DNA of 64,000 nt, taken from assembly GCF_020509005.1 (NCBI RefSeq), contig NC_063012.1, positions 4,402,001 to 4,466,000 on the forward strand. The letters are read 5' to 3'. This DNA is from Fulvia fulva (taxonomy: Eukaryota > Ascomycota > Dothideomycetes > Mycosphaerellales > Mycosphaerellaceae). Position 1 is the first letter of the stretch. Each line of letters begins with the position of its first letter. Below, one piece after another: positions 24,501 through 34,999 of this stretch. The notes beneath the pieces were generated by a model. The model ran no database searches and had not been told where the DNA came from. It was given only the letters and a program-made list of their open reading frames with translations. Both the position numbers and the translations under genes were made by a program.

Positions 24501-26580
24501 AAAGAAGTGTAGAGATCAACTAGCCCTAGTAGTTATAGCGATCTTTAACGCCTACCTATAGACCGGATACTACCCGATAGTATTTAAACAATCGACGACA
24601 GTAGTCCTACGTAAGCCGTAAAAGGAAGACTATACGTAGGTAAAGTCGTACCGCCTAATTACGCTCCTTAATACTCTTAGGAAGGCGCTTAAGAAGCTAG
24701 TTATAACGAGACTCTCCGAGGCGGTAGAGGAACACTCCCTACTCCCGGACACCTAGATAGGTACGCCGCTATAGCGATCGACGCTATCCGCGATAGAACT
24801 TATTACCTCTTAGGTAAAGGCTATCTAGTATAAGAATAGGGACAAGGTAGTATCCCTACTTAGTCTAGACATATCGGGAGCCTTCGACTACGTATTATAC
24901 CCGCGGCTACTCTACATCCTAAGGTCGAAGGGACTCCCTAAGTGGCTTGTTAACTTCGTACGGTCCTACCTCTAAAACCGTAGTACGTCGATCCTAGTCG
25001 GCTAGTACAGAAGCCTATTTTAAGCAGTCTATACTAGAATCCCGTAAGGCTTAACGCTAGTACCTATTCTGTTCCTCTTCTTTATAGCGACGCTGCTCCT
25101 AGCCCTAGAATTCTAGAACACCGCTACGAGCGGCTTCGTAGACGATATAAACATCCTAGCGTAGTCTTCCTCGACTAAGGAGAACTATAGGCTACTAGAA
25201 GAGAAGCACAAGATCTACGAGGACTAGGCTAGGAGGCACGGGGCTCGGTTTGCCCTAGAAAAGTACAATCTAATATACTTTACGCGCCGGCTACGGTTCT
25301 ATAATATACAAGCTTCTATCTAGATATAGGGGTATACGACTAACCCGGTAAATTAGCTTAGGATCCTCGGACTATAGGTAGACCCGGCGCTACGGTAGAG
25401 GAAGTACGTATAGGCAATATTACGGAAAGCTAAATAGAATATAGTATCATCCTAGCGGCTTACTACGTCTATATAGGGGGCGGACTTTCGGTAGTTACGA
25501 CTTCTATATACGGCTATTATACGGCTAGTCCTTACCTATAGTAGCTAAGTGTAGTCCTTAGGCGAGAGGGCCTACCTATCGAAGGGACTCGTCGCGCCGC
25601 TAGCGAAGATCTAAAACTAATGCCTAAGGAAGGTTACCGGGGTATATAAGTCGATACTAATAAGGATACTTTAGTACGAGACCGCTATACCGCCGATCGA
25701 CCTATATATCTAGGGACTACGGACCTCCTACTTAGGCAAGTCGGTATAGTACCTAGTATAGAAGGTCATCGTAAGTATAGTCGTAAGGGCCCGCGAGATA
25801 GTACTAGCGTATAAGGGCATTCGACCCGGAAACGAGCCGAACTACCGAGTAAGGGACGAATAGCTAGTAATACGATAGGAAGGTAAGAAATCGTTTATAG
25901 AGCAACTATAGAAAGAGAGGTAGAACAACTAGGGTGTAGGGTATAGTAGACGCCCTTAGCTAGCGGGACAACCTAAGGAATAGTTAGCTACAAAATCCGC
26001 GGTTAAGTACCCCCCGAAGCTTATCTACTACCGCCTTACGAGGGTATAGAGTAGTATAGTAACCTAACTACAAAGCGAACACATCGGCCTCTAGGGGTAC
26101 CTATTATAGAGGAAGGTTCTAGAATATATAAATACTAGCTACCCCTACGGCTAATACTCCTAGAACGTACGGTACGTACTCCTTGTCTATTAGAGGTAGT
26201 CGCTAGGAAGGGGGGAGTAGATAGTAAAGGCGAGGAACCGGACGATTAGTACACTTCTTAATAACGTTAAGGACCTACGGCGTATTACGAACTAGATACT
26301 AGAGAAGGGCTAGCTAGAATAGTACCGCCTAGTAGGAGTAGTATAGGAAGAGAGGATACGGCGTAGCGCGACGAGACCGGCTAGGAGCGGGGGCTAACGG
26401 AGTAGTACTATAGGCTACGTACGTTTAAAGGGAAAGCTAATCTAGATAAGGAGAAGTCGGGGGCGGGAAGGGTTTTCACCTATTCGGGTTTCCCTTTGTA
26501 TATAACAATAGATATATACCTATATAGGCCGAATAGGGTCCTAGAATAGGGGAATAACCAATCTATCTATCTATCTATCT
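21553..26580 (+). mobile_element. RIPed Tad1-like LINE (gag-like ORF1, endonuclease and RT)
   Basis: ORF1 ends in cysteine/histidine knuckles at about 22,610-22,790. ORF2 begins with an apurinic endonuclease-like domain at about 23,080-23,760 and continues with RT at about 24,440-25,310. The RT contains an APGPDRILNELVK-like block and the catalytic GFVDDINILA box (FVDD). A conserved C-terminal segment with HIG and LLQRKVLEY-like words lies at about 26,060-26,240; the LINE at 44,575-49,435 has the same segment. It ends in an ATCT repeat and is flanked by ACTACTTCTACTT. Stops make it inactive. Confidence 0.9.
26561..26580 (+). repeat. (ATCT)5 tail of the LINE
   Basis: Five exact ATCT units abut the right-hand copy of the 13-bp duplication. 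Simple tetranucleotide tails are usual 3' ends of such LINEs; the LINE on the minus strand ends near 44,575 with the complementary AGAT units. Confidence 0.85.
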
Positions 26581-28389
26581 ACTACTTCTACTTTAATTAC
26601 GACGGTATCTTAATACGACGACATCCTATAGAATCGTTACTAGGAGGACAATTCCTCTTCAGATTCTTCGTTATCTAGTAAGTCTACTTAATAGGTACGT
26701 ACGTTATGCCCCGACTCACTACATCGCTTATAGCGTCGTAGCCTTAGTACTAGCCGAACACTATCTAGCGACTCTCTACTTACTTCCTACCTCCTAGTAT
26801 CCTCTAGAGGTATTAATTACGACGCCTTATCGAAGGTTACAGACCCTCTAGACTAAATATACTTGCGCTTTCGTGCTTTTTGCTATATAAGGGCCTCGTT
26901 AGACTTACGTAGCTTACTAATCTCGCTTCGTATAAGAGCTATCTAATACGCTATCTCTCTACTCCCTTTTATAAGCTAAAACACCCCTTCCTATAACAAG
27001 TTTAGCGATAAACCTGCCCGGGCACGCATTCTGTTCGTTACTAGTGTCGATTAAGAGTCGAATTCTTTTGTAGTTCGTAGTGTCTTCGACTCCTAAGGGG
27101 TAGAGTCCAGAGCTAGAGGGGTTAGCGTACGTAGCTTAATATTAAGCTTGTCTATTACTACCTATAGATTAAATAGAACTAAACTAGCGCCTCTAAAGCT
27201 CGATAGGATATTCTCCTGTCTAAATATAGCGTTATAGACTACCCGGAAGGCGCGTAGGAACTCTACGTTATTAATATAAGTAATACGCTAACGTACTAAG
27301 CCCGAGAGCTAAGTACCGTATACCTTCTTTAAAGGCGAATAGTAACCTATATCTAATAGCTAGAGTAAGTACGAGGCGTACGATAGTGTATATAGGGCTA
27401 AGATCTTATATTCCTTATATAGATTCTAGAATGCCTTCGAGTTATAGCTCTCGTAGCTATCGATAATAAGTAGTCTCTATACCTTAGTCGTACGAGCTAT
27501 AGTATACTTCTAGAAATGCTCTAGCTACCGTATACCGAACTTATTATTAGTCTAGCCGTTCTCTATTAGCCCGATTATCTAGTTTAGACCTAAGTTACCG
27601 TCTTAGTACTAGGTACTAATATACTATTTACCTATAAGAATAACGTAGGGTAGGAGCGCTATTCCGTCTATATAGATAGTCTTAATTACTATTACCTATT
27701 CTCTATTACGCTATTAAATGACCTTCCTCTTTCTACTACGCCTTTCTAAGCCCGTAATAACGCTCTAAGACGTAATAATACCTATTATAAACCCTATCTC
27801 GTCGAAGTTATTAGTGTCCTAGTTAAGGATGCTATACTTCTCCTTTATATTATATATAAGTAGGAACTACTTCTCGATAACGTCTAGATCTTCTATTAGG
27901 GCTCGCTAACAATTGTATCTACGTGTTATACGAACCTTTAGCTTACGATACTACCTAATAAACCTATCTATCTAATTAAGACTAGCGGGCTTGAGACCCT
28001 TCTCTTATAGTAATAAATCGGCTATTACTCGTATACTAGCCTTTAATAGCGGGAAACCTCTAAGATCTAGCTCGAGTATATACTTAAGTATTACCCTCTC
28101 TTCTAGCTCTATAAGCTTCTTCGAATTAGGCTCGTAGTCACCCCGAGGAGGTCGTATATTCAATCGATACCCTAGTGTAGTTCGAGACGCGTCGTATACC
28201 TTTATAGCAAGTCGATTTGTAATTATCGTATCGCGTTTTAAAGCCTAGATAGCTAAGGTCAGTTTAGCCTCGTTTAAAGACAATATACGCTATAATAGTG
28301 GTTGCATAGCTGTATCTGTAGAAGTGGTACAGTTCTTGGCAAAAGTGGCCCGCTCGATAGTATGGCCCGCTCGGTAGTAAAGTACGTTA

Positions 28390-28691
28390 GTAATAGCTAT
28401 AAGTACTATATTAGTAAAGAGACGCGTTGAGCTACTAGACCTATAGGTAGTAAACTAATCCACGTGCTCTAATTGGCTAAAATCCTTAACTGATTAACTC
28501 TCGCGCTAAAATTTGCTTAGAACACGCTAATTGCGGGTGGCTTCCGAAGTTGGCTGCCCTCGGGTCTGAAAATGGAGGTAGGTTGTTCTCGCTACGGGAG
28601 CTTTACGGACATGCTCCGTTCACTCCGGCTCGCAAGCTCGCCTCGTTCACTCACGCATGCCCTTCAAGCTGCCCTTCGCTCAACTAACACA
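28390..28691. other. Boundary from RIPed transposon to gene island; GET2-like 5' region
   Basis: RIP-like composition fades out after the Pogo end at 28,389, and by about 28,490 CpA and TpG are common again. The stretch is open from an in-frame ATG at 28,572 but I see no conserved protein there. It most likely holds the promoter and 5' untranslated region of the next gene. Confidence 0.5.
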
Positions 28692-29585
28692 ATGCCGAGA
28701 TACAGTGAAGCCGTCAGACAGTCACGGTTAAGTAAAATCAAAGCACTCAACGGTGGTGTTGCGCCGCCCGAGGAGGTCGTTGGAGGTCGTAAGAGCACAT
28801 AAATTGCGGTACTCACTTGTGACATGACTGACATCCCAGCAGCTGCCGTACCACAGAAAGCCTCGATCGTAGACGATCCAGACGAGGTCGACATCAGCCA
28901 AGGTTCGAGCTTTGCCAACACACCCTCAGCACGACGAACACCAGCGAATGCATCAGATGACCCGCTCGCGGCAGCCATGCTACGAATGCAGCAGGAGCAA
29001 GGCTTCCTGGGCGGGCAAGAGGAAGATCCCATGGCGAAGATGATGCAGCAGATGATGAGCATCATGGGACAAGGTGGAGGAGACCCAAATGATCCCAACT
29101 CGAAGCCTCCAGAGCTACCACCTATGCTTGCGAATATGCTCAGCGGGCAGAAAGCAGACGACGTGAAGGAACCAGCCACCAGCTCGGCATACATCTGGCG
29201 CATTGTACACGCCATCTTCTCCTTCGTCCTTGCGTCCTACATCTGCCTCACCTCGACATTCAACGGAAGCAAGCTTGCACGCAGTGAGAACGTGTACACT
29301 CAGGATGCAGGATACGGGCTTGGACCACGACTTTTCGTCATCTTCACATCGGCGGAGCTTGTGCTGCAGAGCACGAGGTATTTCATGGAGAAAGGACAGA
29401 TGCAGAGTGGAGGCATGCTCGCGGGTATAGTGAACAGCGGCATGATACCTCAGCCCTACGCGAACTACATACGGATCGCTGGCCGGTACATCACGATCGC
29501 ACAGACTGTCTTTGCGGATGTGATGGTAGTCGTGTTCGTGCTGGGATGCATGGCATGGTGGACAGGCAATGCGACACCAGCTTGA
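28692..29585 (+). CDS. get2: GET complex subunit GET2-like ER membrane protein
   Basis: GET2 is one of the two ER-membrane receptor subunits of the GET pathway; it captures the ATPase Get3 loaded with tail-anchored proteins. The model uses exon 1 28,692-28,788 and exon 2 28,840-29,585, giving 280 residues. The 51-nt intron starts GTAAGA and ends CCCAG after a TGAC branch-like site; an acceptor 3 nt later is also in frame. The N-terminus has a basic stretch (RQSRLSKIK), the middle is low-complexity and Met/Gln-rich, and three hydrophobic segments lie at about 151-169, 193-208 and 252-273, the family layout. The usual arginine cluster that binds Get3 is weak here. If the intron model is wrong, translation could begin at ATG 28,824 (253 residues). 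Family identity is likely; the N-terminus is less sure. Confidence 0.75.
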
Positions 29586-30780
29586 TGCTCAGGACCCTTC
29601 GCTGAGCTTCCAGCGTATCGTACAGCATTCCGTGCGCGTTTACTAGAATTTTCCGGCCGCAAATCCTTCCCACGTACTTCAGGACATTCGTCTGTCAGAT
29701 GGGCAGTGCGTAGCTTCTTCGGCCTGGAGGAGACCACTCATCGCTACAGGTGCCGTCAAGTCCCACATTGACTTGACAGCCGATATCGCAGTGTAGCTCG
29801 CGACCTTCACCGACCGTTCGTATTGACATCGAATAGGCCCAACTTGCTACCTGCCCCAGGCCAAATAACCCTGTAACCTGTAGCGACCGTCTTCGTCCAC
29901 GATCTCAAGGAAGCCCCTTTTCGCACACCCTTCCATCTGCTATTTGTGGTCTCAAAGAGCAGAGCCATCGGACCACATCACCGAAGGTGATACCTTTCTC
30001 CGAGATGGCCCAGACGCGACCTTCTACACACGCGCTCATGTGTCTTGTAGTTCCTCCACGATTCGATACCGCTTGGCTTGGCAGATTTGGTGCTTTTTGA
30101 ACAGACACGAACTCATGGATGCCAAAGGTCATTTGGAAGGACAGACAAGAACGCGCACCGGGTAATCTGAACCCACGGGCAGAGCAGATCGTGGCCACAA
30201 GAGTGGGCTCGTTCGAACGATGTGATGGTGACTCTGTGAGGTGACACTCAACGATGGCTTTGAACTTGTGCAAGACTCACTGGACACGATTTGGTCGCGC
30301 CCAGGAAGGTTGAGTAGAACTTGTTCGTATCTTAGTGGTGCCAGCAGATTTGCGGCCAGCTGTAGCAGTTGTCCGGAGGAGCCAATCCGTGTTGTGTATA
30401 TTCCAAGGTCCCGCATTAACCTCCATAGTCCCTCCCAACCATAACTCTGCATACAACAAAGAACTCGCGGGCCCAGCATGGAAGAGCTTATGTGAGGTCC
30501 TTCTAGGCCGGAGGAGCAAGTCCAAAAGCCACGGAGCACTTTCAGACCAATCGCATTGATCCAGAACGTAGCATGGCCGATGGGGTTTCAACCCCTCGTG
30601 GGAGGCAGACCAGTTGCCACGCGACGGGTGAGTATCATTTGTCTTGCATCTTCAGCATCTGCTGGGTAATGAACACCTGACGCCATGCTATGCCCCTTGT
30701 GCCTTCCAGGCGGCCTCGACCATGATATCTGTACACATTGACTTCCTTGCCATCATGACCCTACACCCCCCGTTCTCCTC
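29586..30780. other. Intergenic region between convergent genes, no gene supported
   Basis: Several overlapping open frames of 60-136 codons exist on both strands, none with a recognisable domain or consistent splice signals. It presumably contains the 3' untranslated regions of the two flanking genes, which converge here. I see no tRNA or rRNA. Confidence 0.5.
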
Positions 30781-31391
30781 TCACGCGGCCTGCGCTGCGA
30801 GGTCACCCCGAGCCTGCTCCAAAAGCTCTTTCTCCCTCTTCACTTTCGCCCTCACCTCCTGACTCAGCTTACTATTCCTCTCACTCTTCCTCCTCTGCTC
30901 TTCCAGCTTCGCCAACTCTTCATGCTCCTCGGCCGTGGGTTCCACAGGCTGCGCCTTCGTCAATCGTACTAAAGCATCCAGAATCTCAGAATTTGTGTAG
31001 TTCGTCATGTTGATCCTTTCTACCCGCTCGTCCACCGAGGGCTGTGATGACAAAGTAGGAGCGGAGCCTGCTTCACCGAAGTGAACGGACATCACGGCGG
31101 GATCGTCCTGGAAGATGCTGCGATCTATGGTCATGGGGACGGCCGGGTTGTGGTATTTCAGGCGGACGAGTTCGTGGCGCCAGAATTTCCTGTGATGTAG
31201 TATTAGATGCTGTAACCCACAGCTTTGCTTCGGATATCGCACCTAGGCCCCATATGCCCGCCGTTGATTTGAGGCGCAAAGCGCATGTGTATCCGCTTAA
31301 CTTCCTTGGGCAGCACGAGGGCACCGGATCCGAGTCGTATGGCGAGCAGTTTCGTTTGCAGCTTTCGCATCCGTTGCGGTAGGGAGACCAT
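30781..31391 (-). CDS. MRP49: Mitochondrial ribosomal protein with L51/S25/CI-B8 domain (mL61/MRP49-like)
   Basis: This is a nuclear-encoded protein of the mitochondrial ribosome with the thioredoxin-like L51/S25/CI-B8 fold. Exon 1 is 31,391-31,243 and exon 2 is 31,189-30,781, for 185 residues. The 53-nt intron (31,242-31,190) begins GTGCGA and ends CACAG. It splits an Arg codon in the conserved run GGHMGPR|KFWRHELVRLKYHNP, which is continuous only after splicing. The N-terminus MVSLPQRMRKL fits fungal homologues. The domain covers about residues 15-105; the C-terminal 60 residues are charged and probably helical. It is divergently arranged with bL28m, 210 bp away. Assignment to mL61 rather than another member of the same domain family (such as mS25) is from memory. 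Confidence 0.8.
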
Positions 31392-31601
31392 TGTGAGGGA
31401 ATGTGATCGATCCGGACGGGTCGTATGGAGAAAGCCCAGAAAGTCCAGAAAGTGGTCTGGCCAATGTCTCGAGGTTGATGGTTGTCGTCTGTCTTGGCGG
31501 CATTGCGGCCATCTCCTCCTTTGAGACGGAGCTTCATCTCGATACATGTATGGCCCCAGCATCACCACATCTACATCTACATCCACGCCATACACCACCC
31601 C
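31392..31601. promoter_or_regulatory. Shared 210-bp divergent promoter of two mitoribosomal protein genes
   Basis: The start codons of the mL61-like gene (minus) and bL28m (plus) are 210 bp apart, so both promoters must lie here. A CCAAT box is present at 31,461-31,465, roughly midway. No TATA box is evident. Co-regulation is an inference from the arrangement. Confidence 0.6.
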
Positions 31602-32642
31602 ATGGCAGCGCTCTTCCGCCGCTCGTCACGGCAGATCTGCCACTGCCAGCGATCCTTCTCGACCTCGACACCACTTGCGGTCAGTCTGCAATGGGACAAG
31701 AATGACGCGGAAGCATTGAAGGAAGTCCTTCCTCCTTACCCGTACGGCGAGTCGCGCTGGTACAAGCAGTCGAATCGAGGTCTGTACGGGGACCAGCGGA
31801 TGCAGACAGGCAACAATGTCAGCGACAAGTATGAGGTGAAGACGCGACGACAATGGCACCCGAACATCTTCACCCGGAAACTCTTCAGCCGAGCGCTCAA
31901 TCGCAATGTACAAGTCCGTGTCAGCGCGCGAGTGCTGAGGACCATTGACAAGCTCGGTGGACTGGACGAGTATCTGCTGGGAGAGAAGGAAGCGCGGATA
32001 AAAGAGCTTGGTGTATCGGGTTGGTGGTTGCGCTGGGCGATTATGCAGACCCCCAGCATCAAGAAGAGGTTCGCAGAGGAGAGAGTGCGGTTGGGTCTGC
32101 CAGCGCAGCGAGAGGACCTCGAGGCTGTGACGGAAGCCATCGAAAACAGCACGCCGGACGAGGAGGCAGAGTTCCTCGAAGAGACAGAATCTGTCATCAT
32201 GGACGATGCTTTCCAGGTCGACCAGGACGTGGCTACACCCATTATCAAGTTCAGAGTCGGTCCAGGCCAGCACGTGATGCTCACAGCCGATGGGTGGAGG
32301 AGAACAAGGCCAGACCCATCATACTTCATCACCAAGAGGAAGGAGAGGATTGCATCGTCGGCCTTTCCAGAGTACGTCGAGAAGCGCATGGAGGTCTTTG
32401 AGAAGGAACTTGAAAAGAGGCAACAGCGAGCGAAGGTTACAGGTCAAGGTGTGATCACAGATGAGGAGGTCAAGATGCTGATCAAATCTACGCGGAGACA
32501 GCTGAGGGCAGAACTGAAAGAGAAGGTGGACACCATGTACGATGAGAAGATCGCAGCAAAGGAGCGAGGCAAGGCGGAGAGGAAGCTCGAGAAGGAGCAG
32601 AAGAAGGCTTCTTCGGGGCTTCCGGAGCTGCTGGAAGTTTAG
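31602..32642 (+). CDS. MRPL24: Mitochondrial large-subunit ribosomal protein bL28m
   Basis: This is a component of the mitochondrial 54S subunit, imported from the cytosol. The single exon of 346 residues starts at ATG 31,602, the first in-frame ATG. The first 25 residues (MAALFRRSSRQ and on) are rich in Arg and Ser and lack acids, as expected for a mitochondrial presequence. The L28 core spans about residues 80-150, with HPNIFTRKLFSRALN, VRVSARVLRTIDKLGGLDEYLL and GWWLRWAI. Fungal bL28m proteins carry a long C-terminal extension like the one here, ending in a Lys/Glu-rich, probably helical stretch (about 260-346). The L28 domain recognition is strong. No introns are needed. Confidence 0.9.
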   Translation: MAALFRRSSRQICHCQRSFSTSTPLAVSLQWDKNDAEALKEVLPPYPYGESRWYKQSNRGLYGDQRMQTGNNVSDKYEVKTRRQWHPNIFTRKLFSRALNRNVQVRVSARVLRTIDKLGGLDEYLLGEKEARIKELGVSGWWLRWAIMQTPSIKKRFAEERVRLGLPAQREDLEAVTEAIENSTPDEEAEFLEETESVIMDDAFQVDQDVATPIIKFRVGPGQHVMLTADGWRRTRPDPSYFITKRKERIASSAFPEYVEKRMEVFEKELEKRQQRAKVTGQGVITDEEVKMLIKSTRRQLRAELKEKVDTMYDEKIAAKERGKAERKLEKEQKKASSGLPELLEV

Positions 32643-33902
32643 ATGTGGATGTTGTGTACAGTACTGGACATGCCGTGACCACCAGCATAATCAGCGAAGA
32701 TGCCAGCAGCAAATTGAATAAACGCTCCCGCGAGAGAAAAATCACTGTGCGCGAAGCGCGCTTCGTCTCCTTCGGCAGTAATCGAAACATTCAAGCCCCT
32801 GCTATGTAGAGTAGTACCACAATGCAGGCCGCCGAGTACTGTATGCGAAGCTCGAGCACGAAGTCGTTGCATGCTACGAGACCCGAGGGACAGACCGTCG
32901 TCTGGCGCACTTCACTACGTTCCACGCCGCGCGAGAGCACGCTCGTACGTCTGAGCTGTGGGGTCAATCTGGAGGGACCCAAGCGCACCGCGGTCAGCTT
33001 TGTTACTTGATGTGAAACATGCTTGGAGGATATGAGTGTATAGCGAAGTAAAAGAGCAGCGCGGCGAGTATACACCAGCATGGCTACTGCTGGACACGGG
33101 CGGCAGTGCATCTCAACAGCATGGTCGCTGGGGACTGCGTATATGGAGCAGGCGCGGCGCGCTTTTGCTTCGAGTACATCAGCAGAGCGAGGCTACTGCA
33201 GTTGGCTGTAGACAAGTCGAGCGCCGGTGCTCGGACCGTAGTATGAGACGCGCTCTTCGATCTTCGCCATCCTTCAACACATCTGGGGACACCTTCCACT
33301 TCGAATATGTGAGCCAGGCGCGCTTTCTTGCCAGATATGGCGTCAACTTCTGAACTGCGGAGTGTGAAAGTGGAAGAGGTACTTCGTGAAAGAGGATGAG
33401 AGGATTGGCGACTTGGCATGTGGAGATCCATTACTGGACCTATGATGTGGTAACCAACCGCCTTGTTACGGAATAAAATGACCATAATTCACCTGGATCA
33501 GGCAGTCTTTCACGTCAGCTTTCACTCAGAATGGAAGCCGAGACAGGAGGCGCGAACGTCCATACGTGCGCGACTTTCGCGCTTGAAAGGACGGCAGCTG
33601 GAGTCGATGGCGTGGTCGTTCGTGAAGGACTATATGAGTAATGCTCGACGCGCTATTTTCCCAGATGTACCGTGACTATATGGGGTTGGGGAGGTGAAAG
33701 CAGAGAATGTATAGTGTGAAAGGCAGCATGGGATACGATGTTCTGGGTCAGGGTACTACCACTATCATAGCCATTGCCAGGTGTTCCAAGATGGCAGACT
33801 GTCGCTATGATATGCATCCTTCTCTTATCGTACATATAAACCACTCCTCAAAACTTTTGTGTGTACCCATGACCCATCGTTATTTGTCCATACCATATGC
33901 GA
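32643..33902. other. Intergenic region, no gene supported
   Basis: Open frames up to 133 codons occur on both strands but overlap each other and have no recognisable motif. I see no rRNA, tRNA or repeat. It includes the bL28m 3' untranslated region and that of the small minus-strand gene next to it. Confidence 0.5.
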
Positions 33903-34362
33903 TTAGGCCTTCCGGGAAGAGCCCTTGAGGGGGCTACTGAACACTCTGGCGTCAGTGCCGAACCTATTATACTGGTTAGCAAGTGTGTCAAAACGATATC
34001 CTGTTCAGTTGTGTGAACGTACCAGCCAATGTTCTTCTTCTTACTAGGGGTCCCTTCTTTCTCTGGGGTGGATGTACTTGTGTAGGACTTTGCGGGACTG
34101 CTATAGTTGACGGTGCTCGGAGTACTGGCATCAACGACGGGCTGGACCTTCTTATTGCCCTTCTTTGGAGTGGCGGGCAGTTTGCTTGGCTTGCTGGACT
34201 TCTTTGACTTGTTCAGGTCTGGAACAGAGATGATGTAGCTGTCTGTATCAATTATCAGCTAGGAGCTTCCATTGATCTTTCTGGAAGGTCCTTACCAAGC
34301 TCCGACTCACTCAACTCTGGCTCATCTCCGCCCTGCTCTTGCTGCTTCGAGAGAGTCGACAT
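33903..34362 (-). CDS. Small three-exon gene, 115-residue lysine/serine-rich protein of unknown function
   Basis: I do not recognise the family. Exons are 34,362-34,296, 34,242-34,023 and 33,963-33,903, and the spliced frame is continuous (348 nt including TAA). Intron 1 (53 nt) begins GTAAGG and ends ATACAG. Intron 2 (59 nt) begins GTACGT, contains a perfect TGCTAAC branch site and ends AATAG. The ATG sits in an excellent context (TCACCACCATGTC). The N-terminus is acidic (QQEQGGDEPELSESELGD), the middle is Lys/Ser/Pro-rich and probably disordered with several KK and TPKK motifs, and the C-terminus has a tidy IGWFGTDARVFSSPLKG block. Basic patches would suit a nuclear or nucleic-acid-binding protein, but that is a guess. 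Two introns that each restore frame with consensus sites make a chance ORF unlikely. Confidence 0.7.
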
Positions 34363-34541
34363 GGTGGTGACAGTCGATGGAAAGAGGTAAGGACGTTGCT
34401 TTTGGTGTAGTATTGGTGGTGGACAATGGCTTCAACGTGCTATGTGGTGGTCCAGCAGTGATGTCGAAAGTGTGGTGCGTAGTGAGATACGAAAGGGGCA
34501 GACGAAAGGTCTTCGTTTCCAAGGGTGGCTTACACATGTGA

Positions 34542-34945
34542 TCGCGCTTTCCATAGTGAGCCAGCTGTGGGCTCCTCTTTCCTTTGCAGGCAACGAGAGC
34601 AGCTCTGACCAGCGTGAGTAGAATAATTGACGGGGTGAGAGAAGAAAGCTACTGGTTTGTGAAATCCACTTGAACATTCAATCGTGCTCTCATGCCGGGT
34701 CCGGCTGTATTCCTCGCTCCTTCTTGCTATGGTGGGAGCATCATTGGCCAGAAGCATCAGTGCAACGGGACGAAAGTACAAAATGTCCTCGAGTACAGGG
34801 TCGATTCGAACGTCTAATCGTGCTTTCCATAGCGTGGCCAGCTGTAGGCCTCGACTTCATTCTCACTGCAGTGAGAGTATCGCTAGCCGGTACCATCAGC
34901 CCCCTTTCCATTGACCATGATGCCGTCACTCGGCAATTCTACCCC
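34542..34945. repeat. Three diverged tandem copies of a ~138-bp unit
   Basis: Units start at 34,542, 34,682 and 34,818, each with a TCGYGCTYTC word followed by a CCRGCTGT-like word about 20 bases on. The second and third also share TAGCC/TGGCC and CATCAG words about 70-80 bases in. Similarity looks like about two thirds between units 2 and 3. The array lies upstream of the small three-exon gene and downstream of the eIF3h stop, so it may be promoter DNA or decayed duplicated sequence. Confidence 0.5.
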
Positions 34946-34999
34946 TCGAACGCCTCGCTATGCAATACCTACCCATGCCTTCACACAACACCGACAAGC

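Larger units (their letters stand above)
21481..28387 (-). mobile_element. Second RIPed Fot1/Pogo element, split by a LINE
   Basis: The left terminal repeat is 21,481-21,552 and the remainder resumes at 26,581 and ends at 28,387. TA duplications are at 21,479-21,480 and 28,388-28,389. The transposase remnant is on the minus strand and nearly matches the copy at 18,632-20,497, including many TAG stops. Removing the LINE and one copy of its 13-bp duplication restores the order of the uninterrupted copy. Confidence 0.9.

Noticed and set aside
28664..29215. 183-codon minus-strand frame opposite the GET2-like gene
   Set aside because: It is a shadow of the GET2-like exon; the plus strand has the membrane segments and the family pattern.
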